Source of the DNA: Microbacterium sp. UFMG61
GTDB lineage: Bacteria > Actinomycetota > Actinomycetes > Actinomycetales > Microbacteriaceae
Direction: 5' to 3'
DNA length: 64,000 bases
Assembly: GCF_015354505.1 (NCBI RefSeq)
Contig: NZ_JACAFP010000011.1
Location: 24,761-88,760 of the forward strand
Every line of letters starts with the position of its first letter. The first letter of the stretch is position 1. Of this stretch, positions 32,168 through 40,192 are shown piece by piece. The notes under the pieces are model-generated. The model was not told the origin of the DNA. It ran no database searches and saw nothing but the letters and a program-made list of their open reading frames with translations. The position numbers and the translations under genes are program-made.

Positions 32168-33520
32168 TCAGGGGATCAGGATGGACGCCGTCACGGCATC
32201 CTTCTCCTTCTGGGTCTGCTGCACGTCGTCGACCTCGTCGAGCGAATAACGACGCGTCTCCTTGGCGGTGAGCGCCGAGATCACCGCGATCAGCATGAGG
32301 CCGATTCCGAGCAGAGCCGGACCGCCCCAGCTCTTCAGGTCGTCGCCGGCCAGGGCGGTGGATGCCACGGGACCGATGGCGCCCGCGATCGCGAAGCCGA
32401 TCTGGGTGCCGACGGCGAGGCCCGAGACGCGCACGCGGTTCGGGAACATCTCGGCGAAGAACGCCGGCCATGCCGCGTTCGCCGTCGAGTAGAAGAGTCC
32501 GTTGCACAGGATGCCGAGCACGAAGATCAGCGGCCAGTCGCCCTGCGTGATCGCCCACAGGTAGGGGACGGTCGTGACACCCGCGCCGACCGCTCCGATG
32601 ATGAAGACCGTCTTGCGTCCGATGAGGTCGGAGATGTAGCCGGCGACCGGGGTGTAGAGCAGCGCGAGCAGGCTCGCGAGCACAGGAACCCACAGCATGG
32701 TGGGCTTGTCGAGCCCGTACCCGGTGGTGGCGAAGGCGACCGAGAACGTCGCGAAGAGGTAGCTCACGCCGGCGATCATGGCGCAGGCGGCGACGCGGAT
32801 GATCGACACCCAGTGGAAGCGCGTGACCTGCTTGATCGGCGCGAGCTGCACCTTGATCGCCTGCGTCTCGACGAACGAGGGCGGCTCCTCGAGGTTGCGG
32901 CGGATCAGGTAGGCCACCACGACCACGACGGCCGAGAGCCAGAACGGGATGCGCCAGCCCCAGCTCAGCAGGTCCTCCTGCGGGAGTGCCGCGAACGGGA
33001 TGAACACGGCCGTGGCGAGGAGTCCGCCTGAGGCCGAACCGCTCGTCACGAAGCTCGTGGTGAACCCGCGACGATTGTCAGGAGCATGCTCGAGGCTCAT
33101 CGAGATCGCGCTCGCCTGCTCACCCGAGACCGAGAGCCCCTGGAGGATGCGGATGACCACCAGCAGTATCGGTGCGAGCACTCCGATCTGCTCGAACGTC
33201 GGCAGGCAGCCGATGATGAAGGTGCAGACGCCGATGCCGAACAGCGTCAGCATCATCACGAACTTGCGGCCGAAGCGATCGCCGAGCGGTCCGAGGATGA
33301 AGGCGCCGAGCGGGCGGACCACATATCCCACCGCGAGCGTCGCCATGCTCAAGAGCACGCGGATGCCCTCCGGCAGTTCGGGCGGGAAGAACAGCTGATT
33401 CAGGACGAGCGCCGCCGCCGTGCCATAGACCGCGAAGTCGTAGTACTCGAGTGTCGTGCCGACCCAGGAGGCGATCGCCGCCTTGGCCGGCGTCTTCCTG
33501 GGTGCAGAGATGGTCGTCAT
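32168..33520 (-). CDS. MFS transporter, metabolite:H+ symporter type
   Basis: 450-residue 12-helix importer of the metabolite:H+ symporter branch of the MFS (shikimate, ketoglutarate, citrate and similar organic acids). Signatures: ASWVGTTLEYYDFAVYGTAAAL at the start, GPLGDRFGRK after helix 2, the EQASAISMSLEHAP stretch with LQGLSVSGE in helix 4, and EMFPNRVRVSGLAVG. ATG 33520 is supported by homologous N-termini; the upstream frame is not coding-like. Its promoter region carries a sequence similar to the LacI operator, so it probably imports the substrate of the 22-31 kb operon. Confidence 0.9.
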   Translation of the reverse strand: MTTISAPRKTPAKAAIASWVGTTLEYYDFAVYGTAAALVLNQLFFPPELPEGIRVLLSMATLAVGYVVRPLGAFILGPLGDRFGRKFVMMLTLFGIGVCTFIIGCLPTFEQIGVLAPILLVVIRILQGLSVSGEQASAISMSLEHAPDNRRGFTTSFVTSGSASGGLLATAVFIPFAALPQEDLLSWGWRIPFWLSAVVVVVAYLIRRNLEEPPSFVETQAIKVQLAPIKQVTRFHWVSIIRVAACAMIAGVSYLFATFSVAFATTGYGLDKPTMLWVPVLASLLALLYTPVAGYISDLIGRKTVFIIGAVGAGVTTVPYLWAITQGDWPLIFVLGILCNGLFYSTANAAWPAFFAEMFPNRVRVSGLAVGTQIGFAIAGAIGPVASTALAGDDLKSWGGPALLGIGLMLIAVISALTAKETRRYSLDEVDDVQQTQKEKDAVTASILIP

Positions 33521-33672
33521 GTCGCCTCCATTGGCGGTTCCGCAGCGGGGTCGGCGATCGGGTCGGGTGCCGATGCCCCGCTGTGCGGGTACCGCTGGTC
33601 GGGTTCTCGTGGGCGGCGGGGGGTCGCTCGCTTGAGGGAACTGTATGGATCTGCAACAGGGCGAAACAAGCA

Positions 33673-33694
33673 ATGTGCCACGGAAGTGCCAGAT
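33673..33694. promoter_or_regulatory. candidate second LacI site upstream of the MHS transporter
   Basis: ATGTGCCACGG followed by AAGTGCCAGAT resembles the 30848-30870 operator (same ATGTG-CA left part and GTGCCA right part), but with one base less between half-sites and weaker symmetry. A further TGTGCCA occurs at 33749-33755. Low certainty. Confidence 0.35.
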
Positions 33695-33813
33695 TATCAG
33701 CGGGATTCCGTGACTTTCCGGGATGATTCGATAGTGCGGGCGCCCGTTTGTGCCATCGGCTTTGCCACGAAGCGAGCGCTACGGATGCCCACCCGCCGTC
33801 TCGTCCACGGACG

Positions 33814-34629
33814 TCACATGCGCGCGTAGCGGGCGCGGGCGATGCAGAACAGGCCGTACAGAACGAGGCCGGCGCCGACGATCCAGAGGATCACGACGCC
33901 GAACGGGAGTCCGGCGAGGGCGCGCAGCGCCGAGTCGAGTCCGCCCGCGGTCTCGGGGTCGTGCGCGAGCGCGGCGATCACGAAGAGCACGCCGGCCACG
34001 CCGACGGCGATCCCCTTCGCGATGTACCCGGCGACGCCGAAGGCGACGATGCCACGTCGCGCCGTTCCGTTCGGCGGTGTGAGGTTCTTCATGAACGCCT
34101 GAGTGATGCCGCGCACGATGAACGCGATGCCGATCGCGGCGACGACGAGCCCCACCAGCACGAGCAGCACGACACCGGCGGGCACCGCCAGCAGCTGGGC
34201 GCTGAACGACTGCGACGACTCGGACGACTGCGACTGGCCGCCCATCGCGTAGACGAGGGCCGTGCCGCCGATCGCCAGGTACGCGGCGGCGGTGCCGAGG
34301 AACTTCACCCGGTGCGCCCACTTCTTCTTCGTGTCGGGGTCGCGCTCGACGACGGCCTCGGCGATCTGCCAGATCGCGAGGGCGAGCAGCCCGAGCACGA
34401 TCAGCCACAGCAGGAAGACGCCGGCGGGCGTCTGCTGGATCTGCTGCAGAGCTCCGCCCTGGTCGGCGTTCTCGCCGCCGCCTCCGGTCGCGATCGAGAT
34501 CGCGATGCCTCCGATCAGGATGTGCAGGATGCCGAGCACGACGTAGCCGACTCGGGCGAGGACACGGAATGCCGTGGAGTCCTGGGCCGCGCGGGCCGTC
34601 GACGATGCCGACGCACTGGTGTTCATCAT
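33814..34629 (-). CDS. DUF1206 domain-containing membrane protein
   Basis: 271-residue membrane protein with three copies of the DUF1206 two-helix unit: GYVVLGILHILIGGIAI, then KFLGTAAAYLAIGGTALVYA, then VAGYIAKGIAVGVAGVLFVIAA. The family is common in actinobacteria and has no known function. ATG ATG at 34629/34626 allows two starts; both overlap or abut the PAP2 stop (34626), so translation is coupled. It is the second gene of the PAP2-DUF1206 pair. Confidence 0.87.
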   Translation of the reverse strand: MMNTSASASSTARAAQDSTAFRVLARVGYVVLGILHILIGGIAISIATGGGGENADQGGALQQIQQTPAGVFLLWLIVLGLLALAIWQIAEAVVERDPDTKKKWAHRVKFLGTAAAYLAIGGTALVYAMGGQSQSSESSQSFSAQLLAVPAGVVLLVLVGLVVAAIGIAFIVRGITQAFMKNLTPPNGTARRGIVAFGVAGYIAKGIAVGVAGVLFVIAALAHDPETAGGLDSALRALAGLPFGVVILWIVGAGLVLYGLFCIARARYARM

Positions 34630-35348
34630 GGCGCACTTCTTTCGATCGGAGATTCGCGGGACGGTTCTGCCCGCAGGGGGTCTTCTCGCAGAGCGTCGTC
34701 GTGAGGGTGTCGTGACTGCTCCGCCTTCGCGCGCGCGGCGCGGCGGGAACGCCAAAGCGAGACGCACGCCCAGACGACCGTGGCGACGGCGACACCCTCG
34801 AGCATCCCGGCGACCACGTCGCTGAGCCAGTGGGCGTGCAGGTAGGTGCGGCTCCACATCATCGTGAGCACCCAGATCGCGCCGAGCATCCACACGTACC
34901 AGCGCCGGAAGATCAGGCCGAGGATCACCACGACGGTCGTCGCGACGGCCGTATGGCCGGACGGGAACGAGGTCGCCACGCTCTCGGCGAGCGAGTCCTC
35001 GGGCCGCGTGCGGCCGATGACGGCGGCCATCGTGGCACCGATCGCGACGACGGCGACCATCGCGATCGCGAGCGTCGCGGCATCCCATCGTCGTCTCCGC
35101 CAGAGCAGCCAGACGATCAGCAGGGCCCCGATCACGATCATGCCGACGGTGCCGCCGACGATGGCGGGCACCCAGGCCACGACGATCCAGACGTCGCTCG
35201 TGAGTGCGCCCATGAGCTCGTTCCACCAGTGATCGATCGGCAGCGGCTCATGCCCGCCGATCGCCACGACGGCGCGGAGCGCGGCGAAGGCGAGGGTCGC
35301 CGCGACACCCCAGACCAGGGCCGTGGTGCCGCGGGCGACGTCTGCCAC
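34626..35348 (-). CDS. PAP2 superfamily phosphatase
   Basis: 240-residue membrane phosphatase of the PAP2 type (phosphatidic acid or undecaprenyl-diphosphate phosphatase class). The three catalytic motifs are seen as GRTRPE (weakly matching KX6RP), FPSGHTA, and SRTYLHAHWLSDVVAG with the active-site His. Five or six transmembrane segments; the C-terminal 40 residues are charged and cytoplasmic. It overlaps the DUF1206 gene by four bases and is preceded by the DUF6458 gene only six bases upstream, so all three may be one operon. Confidence 0.88.
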   Translation of the reverse strand: MADVARGTTALVWGVAATLAFAALRAVVAIGGHEPLPIDHWWNELMGALTSDVWIVVAWVPAIVGGTVGMIVIGALLIVWLLWRRRRWDAATLAIAMVAVVAIGATMAAVIGRTRPEDSLAESVATSFPSGHTAVATTVVVILGLIFRRWYVWMLGAIWVLTMMWSRTYLHAHWLSDVVAGMLEGVAVATVVWACVSLWRSRRAARAKAEQSRHPHDDALREDPLRAEPSRESPIERSAP

Positions 35349-35354
35349 GACGGA

Positions 35355-35615
35355 TCAGGCGATGGGGTCGTTGTTGCGCATGCTGCGGCGCGTGACCCGC
35401 TCGCCGGTGGCCGGGTCGACGGCGGTGCGGTCCACCGTCTCCACGCGACGGCTGCGCATCACGAGCACGAGGCTGATCAGGAACACGATGGCTCCCGCGA
35501 TCATGAGGATATAGCCGATCAGATCGAGGTCGACGTAGCCGCCGGTGTCGATGTTGAGCGCGAAGACGAGGATCGCTCCGATGACGACGAGCGCGATTCC
35601 GGTTCCGATTCCCAT
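35355..35615 (-). CDS. DUF6458 family small membrane protein
   Basis: 86-residue protein with two transmembrane segments (MGIGTGIALVVIGAILVFAL and IGYILMIAGAIVFLISLVLV) and a basic cytoplasmic tail containing RRVETVDRTAVDP. The pattern matches DUF6458, widespread in actinobacteria, function unknown. ATG 35615 matches the family N-terminus and has GGAGG ten bases upstream; an ATG nine bases earlier would place that site too close. Confidence 0.85.
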   Translation of the reverse strand: MGIGTGIALVVIGAILVFALNIDTGGYVDLDLIGYILMIAGAIVFLISLVLVMRSRRVETVDRTAVDPATGERVTRRSMRNNDPIA

Positions 35616-35732
35616 GGTGTCCATTCCTCCCCGAGGCCGCCCCTGCGACCTCGCGACGACAACAATATGGTCAATGAGCACTGAGTCAATAGTCATGGAC
35701 ACGACCCCTCCCACGTGGTATGGATGGGAACG

Positions 35733-36395
35733 ATGACTGAGCTCGAACGCCGCGCGGCGATCTTCGCCGCCCTCGCCGATCAGACGCGCCTGCGCATCGT
35801 CGATCTGCTCACGCTCGGCGATCTGTCGTCGTCCGAGATCGGATCAGCCCTCGATCTGCGCTCGAACCTCATCGCACATCACCTCGGCGTGCTGGAGTCC
35901 GCACAGATCATCAGCCGCACCCGCTCGGAGTTCGACCGGCGACGCAGCTACATCGGACTCCGTCCCGAGATCTTCGACACGCTCGCGCCGCCCAGCGTCG
36001 ATCCCCCGCGGCGGGTGCTGTTCGTGTGCACCGCGAATTCCGCGCGATCGCAGCTGGCCGAGACGATCTGGCGCGACGTCAGCGCGATCGAGGTCGCCTC
36101 CGCCGGCACCCGGCCCGCCGCAGGCGTGAACCCGCAGGCGACAGCAGCCGCCGCCCGCCACGGGCTCGCGATCGATCAGAGCCGTCCGCCCCGTCACGTC
36201 GACGAGGTCCGCACCGACGGCGACCTCGTGATCACGGTCTGCGACGACGCCCACGAGAGCCTGCTGAACCGCGACGACCTGCACTGGTCGGTGCGCGACC
36301 CGGCCCGCATCGGCACCCCCGCCGCGTTCGACGAGGCATTCGACGCACTCAGCCTGCGGATCCGCGCGCTGTCGTCCCGACTCATCGCGGCCTGA
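35733..36395 (+). CDS. ArsR-type regulator fused to low-molecular-weight phosphatase/arsenate reductase domain
   Basis: 220-residue two-domain protein. Residues 1-80 form an ArsR winged helix (ADQTRLRIVDLLTLGDLSSSEIGSAL...LIAHHLGVLESAQII). Residues 94-220 form a low-molecular-weight protein tyrosine phosphatase/arsenate-reductase domain with the P-loop Cys99-x5-Arg105 (CTANSARS) and a late Asp-Pro (VRDPAR) that supplies the general acid. Such fusions occur in actinobacteria; substrate may be phosphotyrosine or arsenate. No arsenite pump lies nearby. It is divergent from DUF6458; GTCAAT repeats 15 bases apart (35670-35675 and 35685-35690) in the AT-rich gap could be its own operator. Confidence 0.88.
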   Translation: MTELERRAAIFAALADQTRLRIVDLLTLGDLSSSEIGSALDLRSNLIAHHLGVLESAQIISRTRSEFDRRRSYIGLRPEIFDTLAPPSVDPPRRVLFVCTANSARSQLAETIWRDVSAIEVASAGTRPAAGVNPQATAAAARHGLAIDQSRPPRHVDEVRTDGDLVITVCDDAHESLLNRDDLHWSVRDPARIGTPAAFDEAFDALSLRIRALSSRLIAA

Positions 36396-36461
36396 GGGTC
36401 GACGGCGAACCCGAGATCCTCCCTCTCGCGACCCCGACGCCCGGGATGCCTGAGCCCGCTC

Positions 36462-37505
36462 TCACGCGGTCGCAGCGGCCCCCGCCAGCTCCTCACGAAG
36501 GAGAGCGGCGCCCGCGCTGAGCGCCTGGAGCTTGCCGCGCGCGACGTCGCGGGGCAGTGGTGCCAGACCGCAGTTCGTGCTCGGGACGAGCTTGTCCGCG
36601 TCGACGAAGCGCAGCGCGTCGCGGAGCGTCTCGGCGACCTCTTCCGGCGTCTCGATCGCGTGATCCGCGACATCGACGGCACCGAGCATGACCTTCTTGC
36701 CCCGGATGAGCTCGATGAGCTCCACCGGCACGTGCGAGTGGTGGCTCTCGAGCGAGACGGTGTCGATGCTCGAGGCCTGCAGCAGAGGGAACGATGTCTC
36801 GTACTGCCGCCATTCCGCGCCGAGCGTGGCCTTCCAATCGGTGTTCGCCTTGATCCCGTAGCCGTAGCAGATGTGCACCACGGTCTCGGCGCGCAGCCCC
36901 TCGGCCGCCATCTCGAGCACCTCCACGCCCCAGTCCCTCACGTCGTCGAAGAAGACGTTGAAGGCCGGCTCGTCGAACTGGATGATGTCGACGCCCGCCG
37001 CCTCGAGTTCCCTCGCCTCCTGATTGAGGATCGTCGCGAACTCCCGGGCAAGCTTCTCACGGCTCCCGTAGTGGCGATCGTAGAGCGTGTCGATCATCGT
37101 CATCGGGCCGGGCAGCGCCCACTTGATCGGCTGATCGGTCTGCGCGCGCAGGAACCTCGCGTCGTCGACGAAGACCGGTTCCTCGCGGCTCACGGCGCCG
37201 ACGATCGTCGGCACGCTCGCGTCATACCGGTCGCGGATGCGGACGGTCTCCCGCTGGTCGAAGTCGACGCCCGAGAGGTGCTCGATGAACGTGGTGACGA
37301 AGTGCTGGCGCGTCTGCTCTCCGTCGCTGATGATGTCGAGCCCGGCAGTGCGCTGCTCCTGCACGGCGATGCGCAGAGCATCCTTCCGCCCCTCGGCCAG
37401 AGCCTCACCCTCGAGCTTCCACGGCGACCACAGCGTCTCCGGCTGGGCCAGCCACGACGGCTTCGGGAGGCTGCCGACGATCGAGGTGGGCAGGAGCGTG
37501 TTCAT
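36462..37505 (-). CDS. mesD: folate-independent methionine synthase MesD (core MetE-like)
   Basis: 347-residue protein resembling only the catalytic C-terminal half of cobalamin-independent methionine synthase. The MetE-like features are IVGSLPKP at the start, the SDGEQTR loop, GPMTMIDTLYDRHYG, IIQFDEPAF, HICYGYG (zinc His/Cys) and STNCGLAP (zinc Cys). It lacks the N-terminal folate-binding half, so the methyl donor is not a methyl-folate by the usual route. Adjacent mesX (DUF1852) identifies it as MesD, for which published genetics shows folate-independent methionine synthesis needing MesX and oxygen. It lies second in the pair. Confidence 0.9.
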   Translation of the reverse strand: MNTLLPTSIVGSLPKPSWLAQPETLWSPWKLEGEALAEGRKDALRIAVQEQRTAGLDIISDGEQTRQHFVTTFIEHLSGVDFDQRETVRIRDRYDASVPTIVGAVSREEPVFVDDARFLRAQTDQPIKWALPGPMTMIDTLYDRHYGSREKLAREFATILNQEARELEAAGVDIIQFDEPAFNVFFDDVRDWGVEVLEMAAEGLRAETVVHICYGYGIKANTDWKATLGAEWRQYETSFPLLQASSIDTVSLESHHSHVPVELIELIRGKKVMLGAVDVADHAIETPEEVAETLRDALRFVDADKLVPSTNCGLAPLPRDVARGKLQALSAGAALLREELAGAAATA

Positions 37506-37523
37506 GGCGTGGAGTTCTCCGAG

Positions 37524-37587
37524 GGTCGGGTGAGAAGGCGGTCGGGCGAGAAGGTGGTCGGGCGAGAAGGTGGTCGGGCGAGAAGGG
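37524..37587. repeat. four 16-base tandem repeats between mesX and mesD
   Basis: Four consecutive 16-base units (37524, 37540, 37556 and 37572) with consensus GGTCGGGCGAGAAGGT lie 19-82 bases upstream of the mesD start in the mesX-mesD gap. In the mRNA they read as repeated ACCTTCTCGCCCGACC. Confidence 0.9.
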
Positions 37588-37622
37588 CGGTGCGTCGAGA
37601 GGGATGCTCGGCGATGGGCCGG

Positions 37623-38651
37623 TCAGGCGACGGACACGAGGTCGTCGGCAGGCACACGGTCGTCGACGGTGGCGCCGTAGCCGGCGGCCCACTGCTCGAG
37701 CAGCTCGCCGTGCGGCTGCATGAGGTGCTCGTCGGTGAACCGGCCCTGCTCGGTCGCGAGCCGGCTGCGCTCCTCGCGGTCGTACGCGATCTTCGTCACG
37801 GAGTAGTCCTGCTGCTCGAGCGTCGGCTGATAGACGCTCGCCGCGGTCGAGTTCGCGTTGTAGATCTCGGGTCGGTAGATCTTCTGGAACGTCTCCATCG
37901 TGCTGATCGTGCCGATGAGCTGGAGGTTCGTGTAGTCGTTCAGCAGATCGCCGCGGAAGTAGAAGGCCAGCGGCGCGACGCTGCCACGCGGCATGAAGTA
38001 GCGGACCGAGAGGCCCATCTTGGCGAAGTACGCGTCGGTGAGCGACGAGTCCTTCTGCTCGTACTCGACACCGAGCACCGGGTGGTGGTTGTCGGTGCGG
38101 CGGTACGTCTTGCTCGTCGAGACGCTGATGCAGATCACCGGCGACAGCGAGAATCGCTCGCGGTACGCCTCGGAGTCGAGGAAGTGCTGGAAGAGTTTGC
38201 CGTGCAGATCGCCGAAGTCGTCGGGAAGGGCGAATCCGCCCGCCGCTTCGCTGGCCGCCGGCAGCCGCACACTGAAGTCGTAGTCGCGCACGTACGACGA
38301 GAAGTTGTTGCCGACGATCCCGTGCGTGCGCTTTCCGGTCAGACGGTCGACGATCTGGATGTCCAGCACCTCGAGCAGGGGGAACTCCCGGTCCTCGCCC
38401 TCCGCGGCGAACTGCACCGCGACCGAGATGATCTCGAGCTCGAGGGTGTACCGGTCGGCGCCCGGGTTGTCCCACCGGGCCAGATCGTTGAACCGGCGGT
38501 CGATCATGGTCAGCGCGTTGCGAAGGTTCTGCTGGCGGTGCTCACCGCGCGCCAGGTTGGCGAAGTTCGTGGTGATGCGGGAGTCGTGCGAGGGCGAGTA
38601 GTCCTCGTCGAACCGGGTCGTCGTGATGCGGAACGTGAACTCGTGCGCCAT
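37623..38651 (-). CDS. mesX: MesX, DUF1852 protein required for MesD
   Basis: 342-residue soluble protein of the DUF1852 family (putative oxygenase MesX). Matches in the family style: FTFRITTTRFDEDYSPSHDSR at the N-terminus, NLRNALTMIDRRFNDLARWDNPGADRY, and VGNNFSSYVRDYDFSVRLPA. No classical metal or flavin motif is obvious, in line with its uncertain chemistry. Known partner: MesD, encoded just downstream. ATG 38651 is the only start that gives the conserved N-terminus. It is divergent from a LysR regulator across 126 bases. Confidence 0.9.
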   Translation of the reverse strand: MAHEFTFRITTTRFDEDYSPSHDSRITTNFANLARGEHRQQNLRNALTMIDRRFNDLARWDNPGADRYTLELEIISVAVQFAAEGEDREFPLLEVLDIQIVDRLTGKRTHGIVGNNFSSYVRDYDFSVRLPAASEAAGGFALPDDFGDLHGKLFQHFLDSEAYRERFSLSPVICISVSTSKTYRRTDNHHPVLGVEYEQKDSSLTDAYFAKMGLSVRYFMPRGSVAPLAFYFRGDLLNDYTNLQLIGTISTMETFQKIYRPEIYNANSTAASVYQPTLEQQDYSVTKIAYDREERSRLATEQGRFTDEHLMQPHGELLEQWAAGYGATVDDRVPADDLVSVA

Positions 38652-38752
38652 GGGGTGCCAATCGGTGAGCTGATCGGCCGGGCTCGGCCTCGCGGAAAAG
38701 GGGATGACTCCATGGTGCGGCCAGACCGCTCCTATCGAGTAATGCGCGCGAG

Positions 38753-38768
38753 CTATGCCAGGGCATAG
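38753..38768. promoter_or_regulatory. palindrome between mesX and the LysR gene
   Basis: CTATGCCAGGGCATAG, perfect 7-base arms around AG, ten bases before the LysR start codon and about 100 bases upstream of mesX. Good candidate for the LysR autoregulatory site. Confidence 0.65.
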
Positions 38769-38777
38769 GCTGTGGCT

Positions 38778-39719
38778 ATGGTCAGGCGGTCGAGCGGCAT
38801 CACGCTGCAGCAGCTCACCTATTACATCGAGGTCGCGGCAGAGGGCTCGATCAGCGCCGCCGCCGATCTGCTCTACGTCGCGCAGCCCACGATGTCGGCG
38901 GCGATGAAGGACCTCGAGGGCCGAGTGGGCCGCGACCTGCTCGTCCGGTCGGCGCGCGGCGTGACCCTCACCACCGACGGCGTGGAGTTCCTCGGCTACG
39001 CCCGGCAGGTCGTCGAGCAGGTCGCGCTGCTCGAGCAGCGCTATCTCGGGCGGCCACCGTCGCGCCGCCTGCTCGGAGTGTCGACGCAGCACTACTCGTT
39101 CGCCGTCGACGCGATGGTGCGGATGGTGAAGGCGACCGAGGCCGCCGAGTACGAGTTCTCGCTGCGCGAGACGCGCACATGGGACATCATCGAAGACGTC
39201 CGCACCCTCCGCAGCGAACTCGGCATCCTGTATCGCAACGACTTCAACCGCAACGTCATCGACAAGCTGCTCCGCGACTCGGGACTCGCGTTCCGGCCGC
39301 TCTTCATCGCCGAGCCGCACATCTTCATCTCCCGCAAGAACCCCCTCGCCGCCCGGGATCGAGTGACCCTCGACGATCTCGCCGAGGTGCCGCGGCTCAC
39401 GTTCGACCAGGGCGCGAACAACTCCTTCTACTTCGCCGAGGAGATCCTCTCGACCCTGTCGAGCACGAGGGAGATCAGAGTCTCGGACCGCGCGACCATC
39501 TTCAACCTCATGATCGGACTCGACGGGTACACGATCTCGACCGGAATCATCAGCGACGACCTCGACCCCGAGATCGTCGCGATCCCCCTCGACGTCGACG
39601 AGCGGATCGAGATCGGCTGGATCGGCCACTCCGCGATACCGCTCACAGAACAGGCGCAGCGCTACCTCGCGGAGTTGCGCACCGTCGTGGCGAGTTTCGG
39701 GGTGACGCTGCTCGGCTGA
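38778..39719 (+). CDS. LysR family transcriptional regulator
   Basis: 313-residue LysR-type regulator: N-terminal winged helix (residues about 8-65, with LTYYIEVAAEGSISAAADLLYVAQ), then a two-lobed effector domain from about residue 95. It is divergent from mesX-mesD and is the likely activator, possibly sensing a methionine-pathway metabolite such as homocysteine by analogy with MetR. ATG 38778 or GTG 38772 may be used; neither has a clear ribosome site, so a leaderless or near-leaderless mRNA is possible. The palindrome at 38753-38768 overlaps its promoter. Confidence 0.9.
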   Translation: MVRRSSGITLQQLTYYIEVAAEGSISAAADLLYVAQPTMSAAMKDLEGRVGRDLLVRSARGVTLTTDGVEFLGYARQVVEQVALLEQRYLGRPPSRRLLGVSTQHYSFAVDAMVRMVKATEAAEYEFSLRETRTWDIIEDVRTLRSELGILYRNDFNRNVIDKLLRDSGLAFRPLFIAEPHIFISRKNPLAARDRVTLDDLAEVPRLTFDQGANNSFYFAEEILSTLSSTREIRVSDRATIFNLMIGLDGYTISTGIISDDLDPEIVAIPLDVDERIEIGWIGHSAIPLTEQAQRYLAELRTVVASFGVTLLG

Positions 39720-39734
39720 GCGCACTCCCCCGCT

Positions 39735-39761
39735 GCCCGCTCCGCCCGCTCCGCCCGCTCC
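39735..39761. repeat. three 9-base tandem repeats
   Basis: GCCCGCTCC three times in a row (39735-39761), just after the LysR stop. It is a short low-complexity run without hairpin symmetry. Confidence 0.75.
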
Positions 39762-39835
39762 GCCGCTGCTAGCACCTCGCCATCATCGCGCGCAAGAGCC
39801 ATCTGTCGTCGCCGCGCGCGTGCCACGATCAGCAC

Positions 39836-40192
39836 ATGAGCACCCGACGCATCCCTCCCCTGATCGGGGATGCATCGTCGCGTACCGAGGACGACCTGAT
39901 GGTCGACATCGCCTCCGGCAGCCAGACGGCTTTCGCACAGTTGTACGACCTCACGTGCGCGCGTGTGTTCGGACTCATCCTCAGCGTGATCGAAGCCCGA
40001 GCATCTGCCGAGGAAGTGCTGCAGGAGACCTACGTGCACATCTGGGCGCACGCGCGGGAGTTCGCGGCGTATCGGGGAAGCGCGGAGACCTGGATCGCGG
40101 AGACGGCGCATCGCCGTGCACTCGAACTCAGCCGGGCACTCGAACTCAGCCGCGCGACGGGACCGACTCCCGAACGCGGAACCACAGCGTGA
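39836..40192 (+). pseudogene. truncated ECF sigma factor
   Basis: 118-residue product that matches region 2 of ECF (SigK-like) RNA polymerase sigma factors: DLMVDIASGSQTAFAQLYDLTCARVFGLILSVI and EEVLQETYVHIWAHAREFAAYRGSAETWI contain the core-binding and -10-recognition helices. Region 4 (the -35-binding helix-turn-helix, another 70 or so residues) is missing. After AHRRALELSR the reading frame enters a tandem duplication (ALELSRALELSR) and stops 34 codons later at most, overlapping the convergent BLUF gene by 47 bases. It is therefore a 3'-truncated gene; whether the remnant still interferes with RNA polymerase is unknown. No anti-sigma gene is nearby. Confidence 0.75.
40118..40152. repeat. 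18-base tandem duplication at the sigma-BLUF junction
   Basis: GCACTCGAACTCAGCCG occurs at 40118-40134 and 40136-40152 (period 18). The BLUF stop codon lies inside the second copy, and in the sigma frame it encodes ALELSR twice. It looks like a rearrangement scar. Confidence 0.85.

Noticed and set aside
37524..37587. Possible CRISPR array
   Set aside because: The 16-base units are directly adjacent with no spacers and no cas genes are present, so this is a tandem repeat.
38652..38777. SAM or cobalamin riboswitch upstream of mesX
   Set aside because: The 126-base gap is too short and lacks the conserved cores of these riboswitches; only the LysR-type palindrome stands out.
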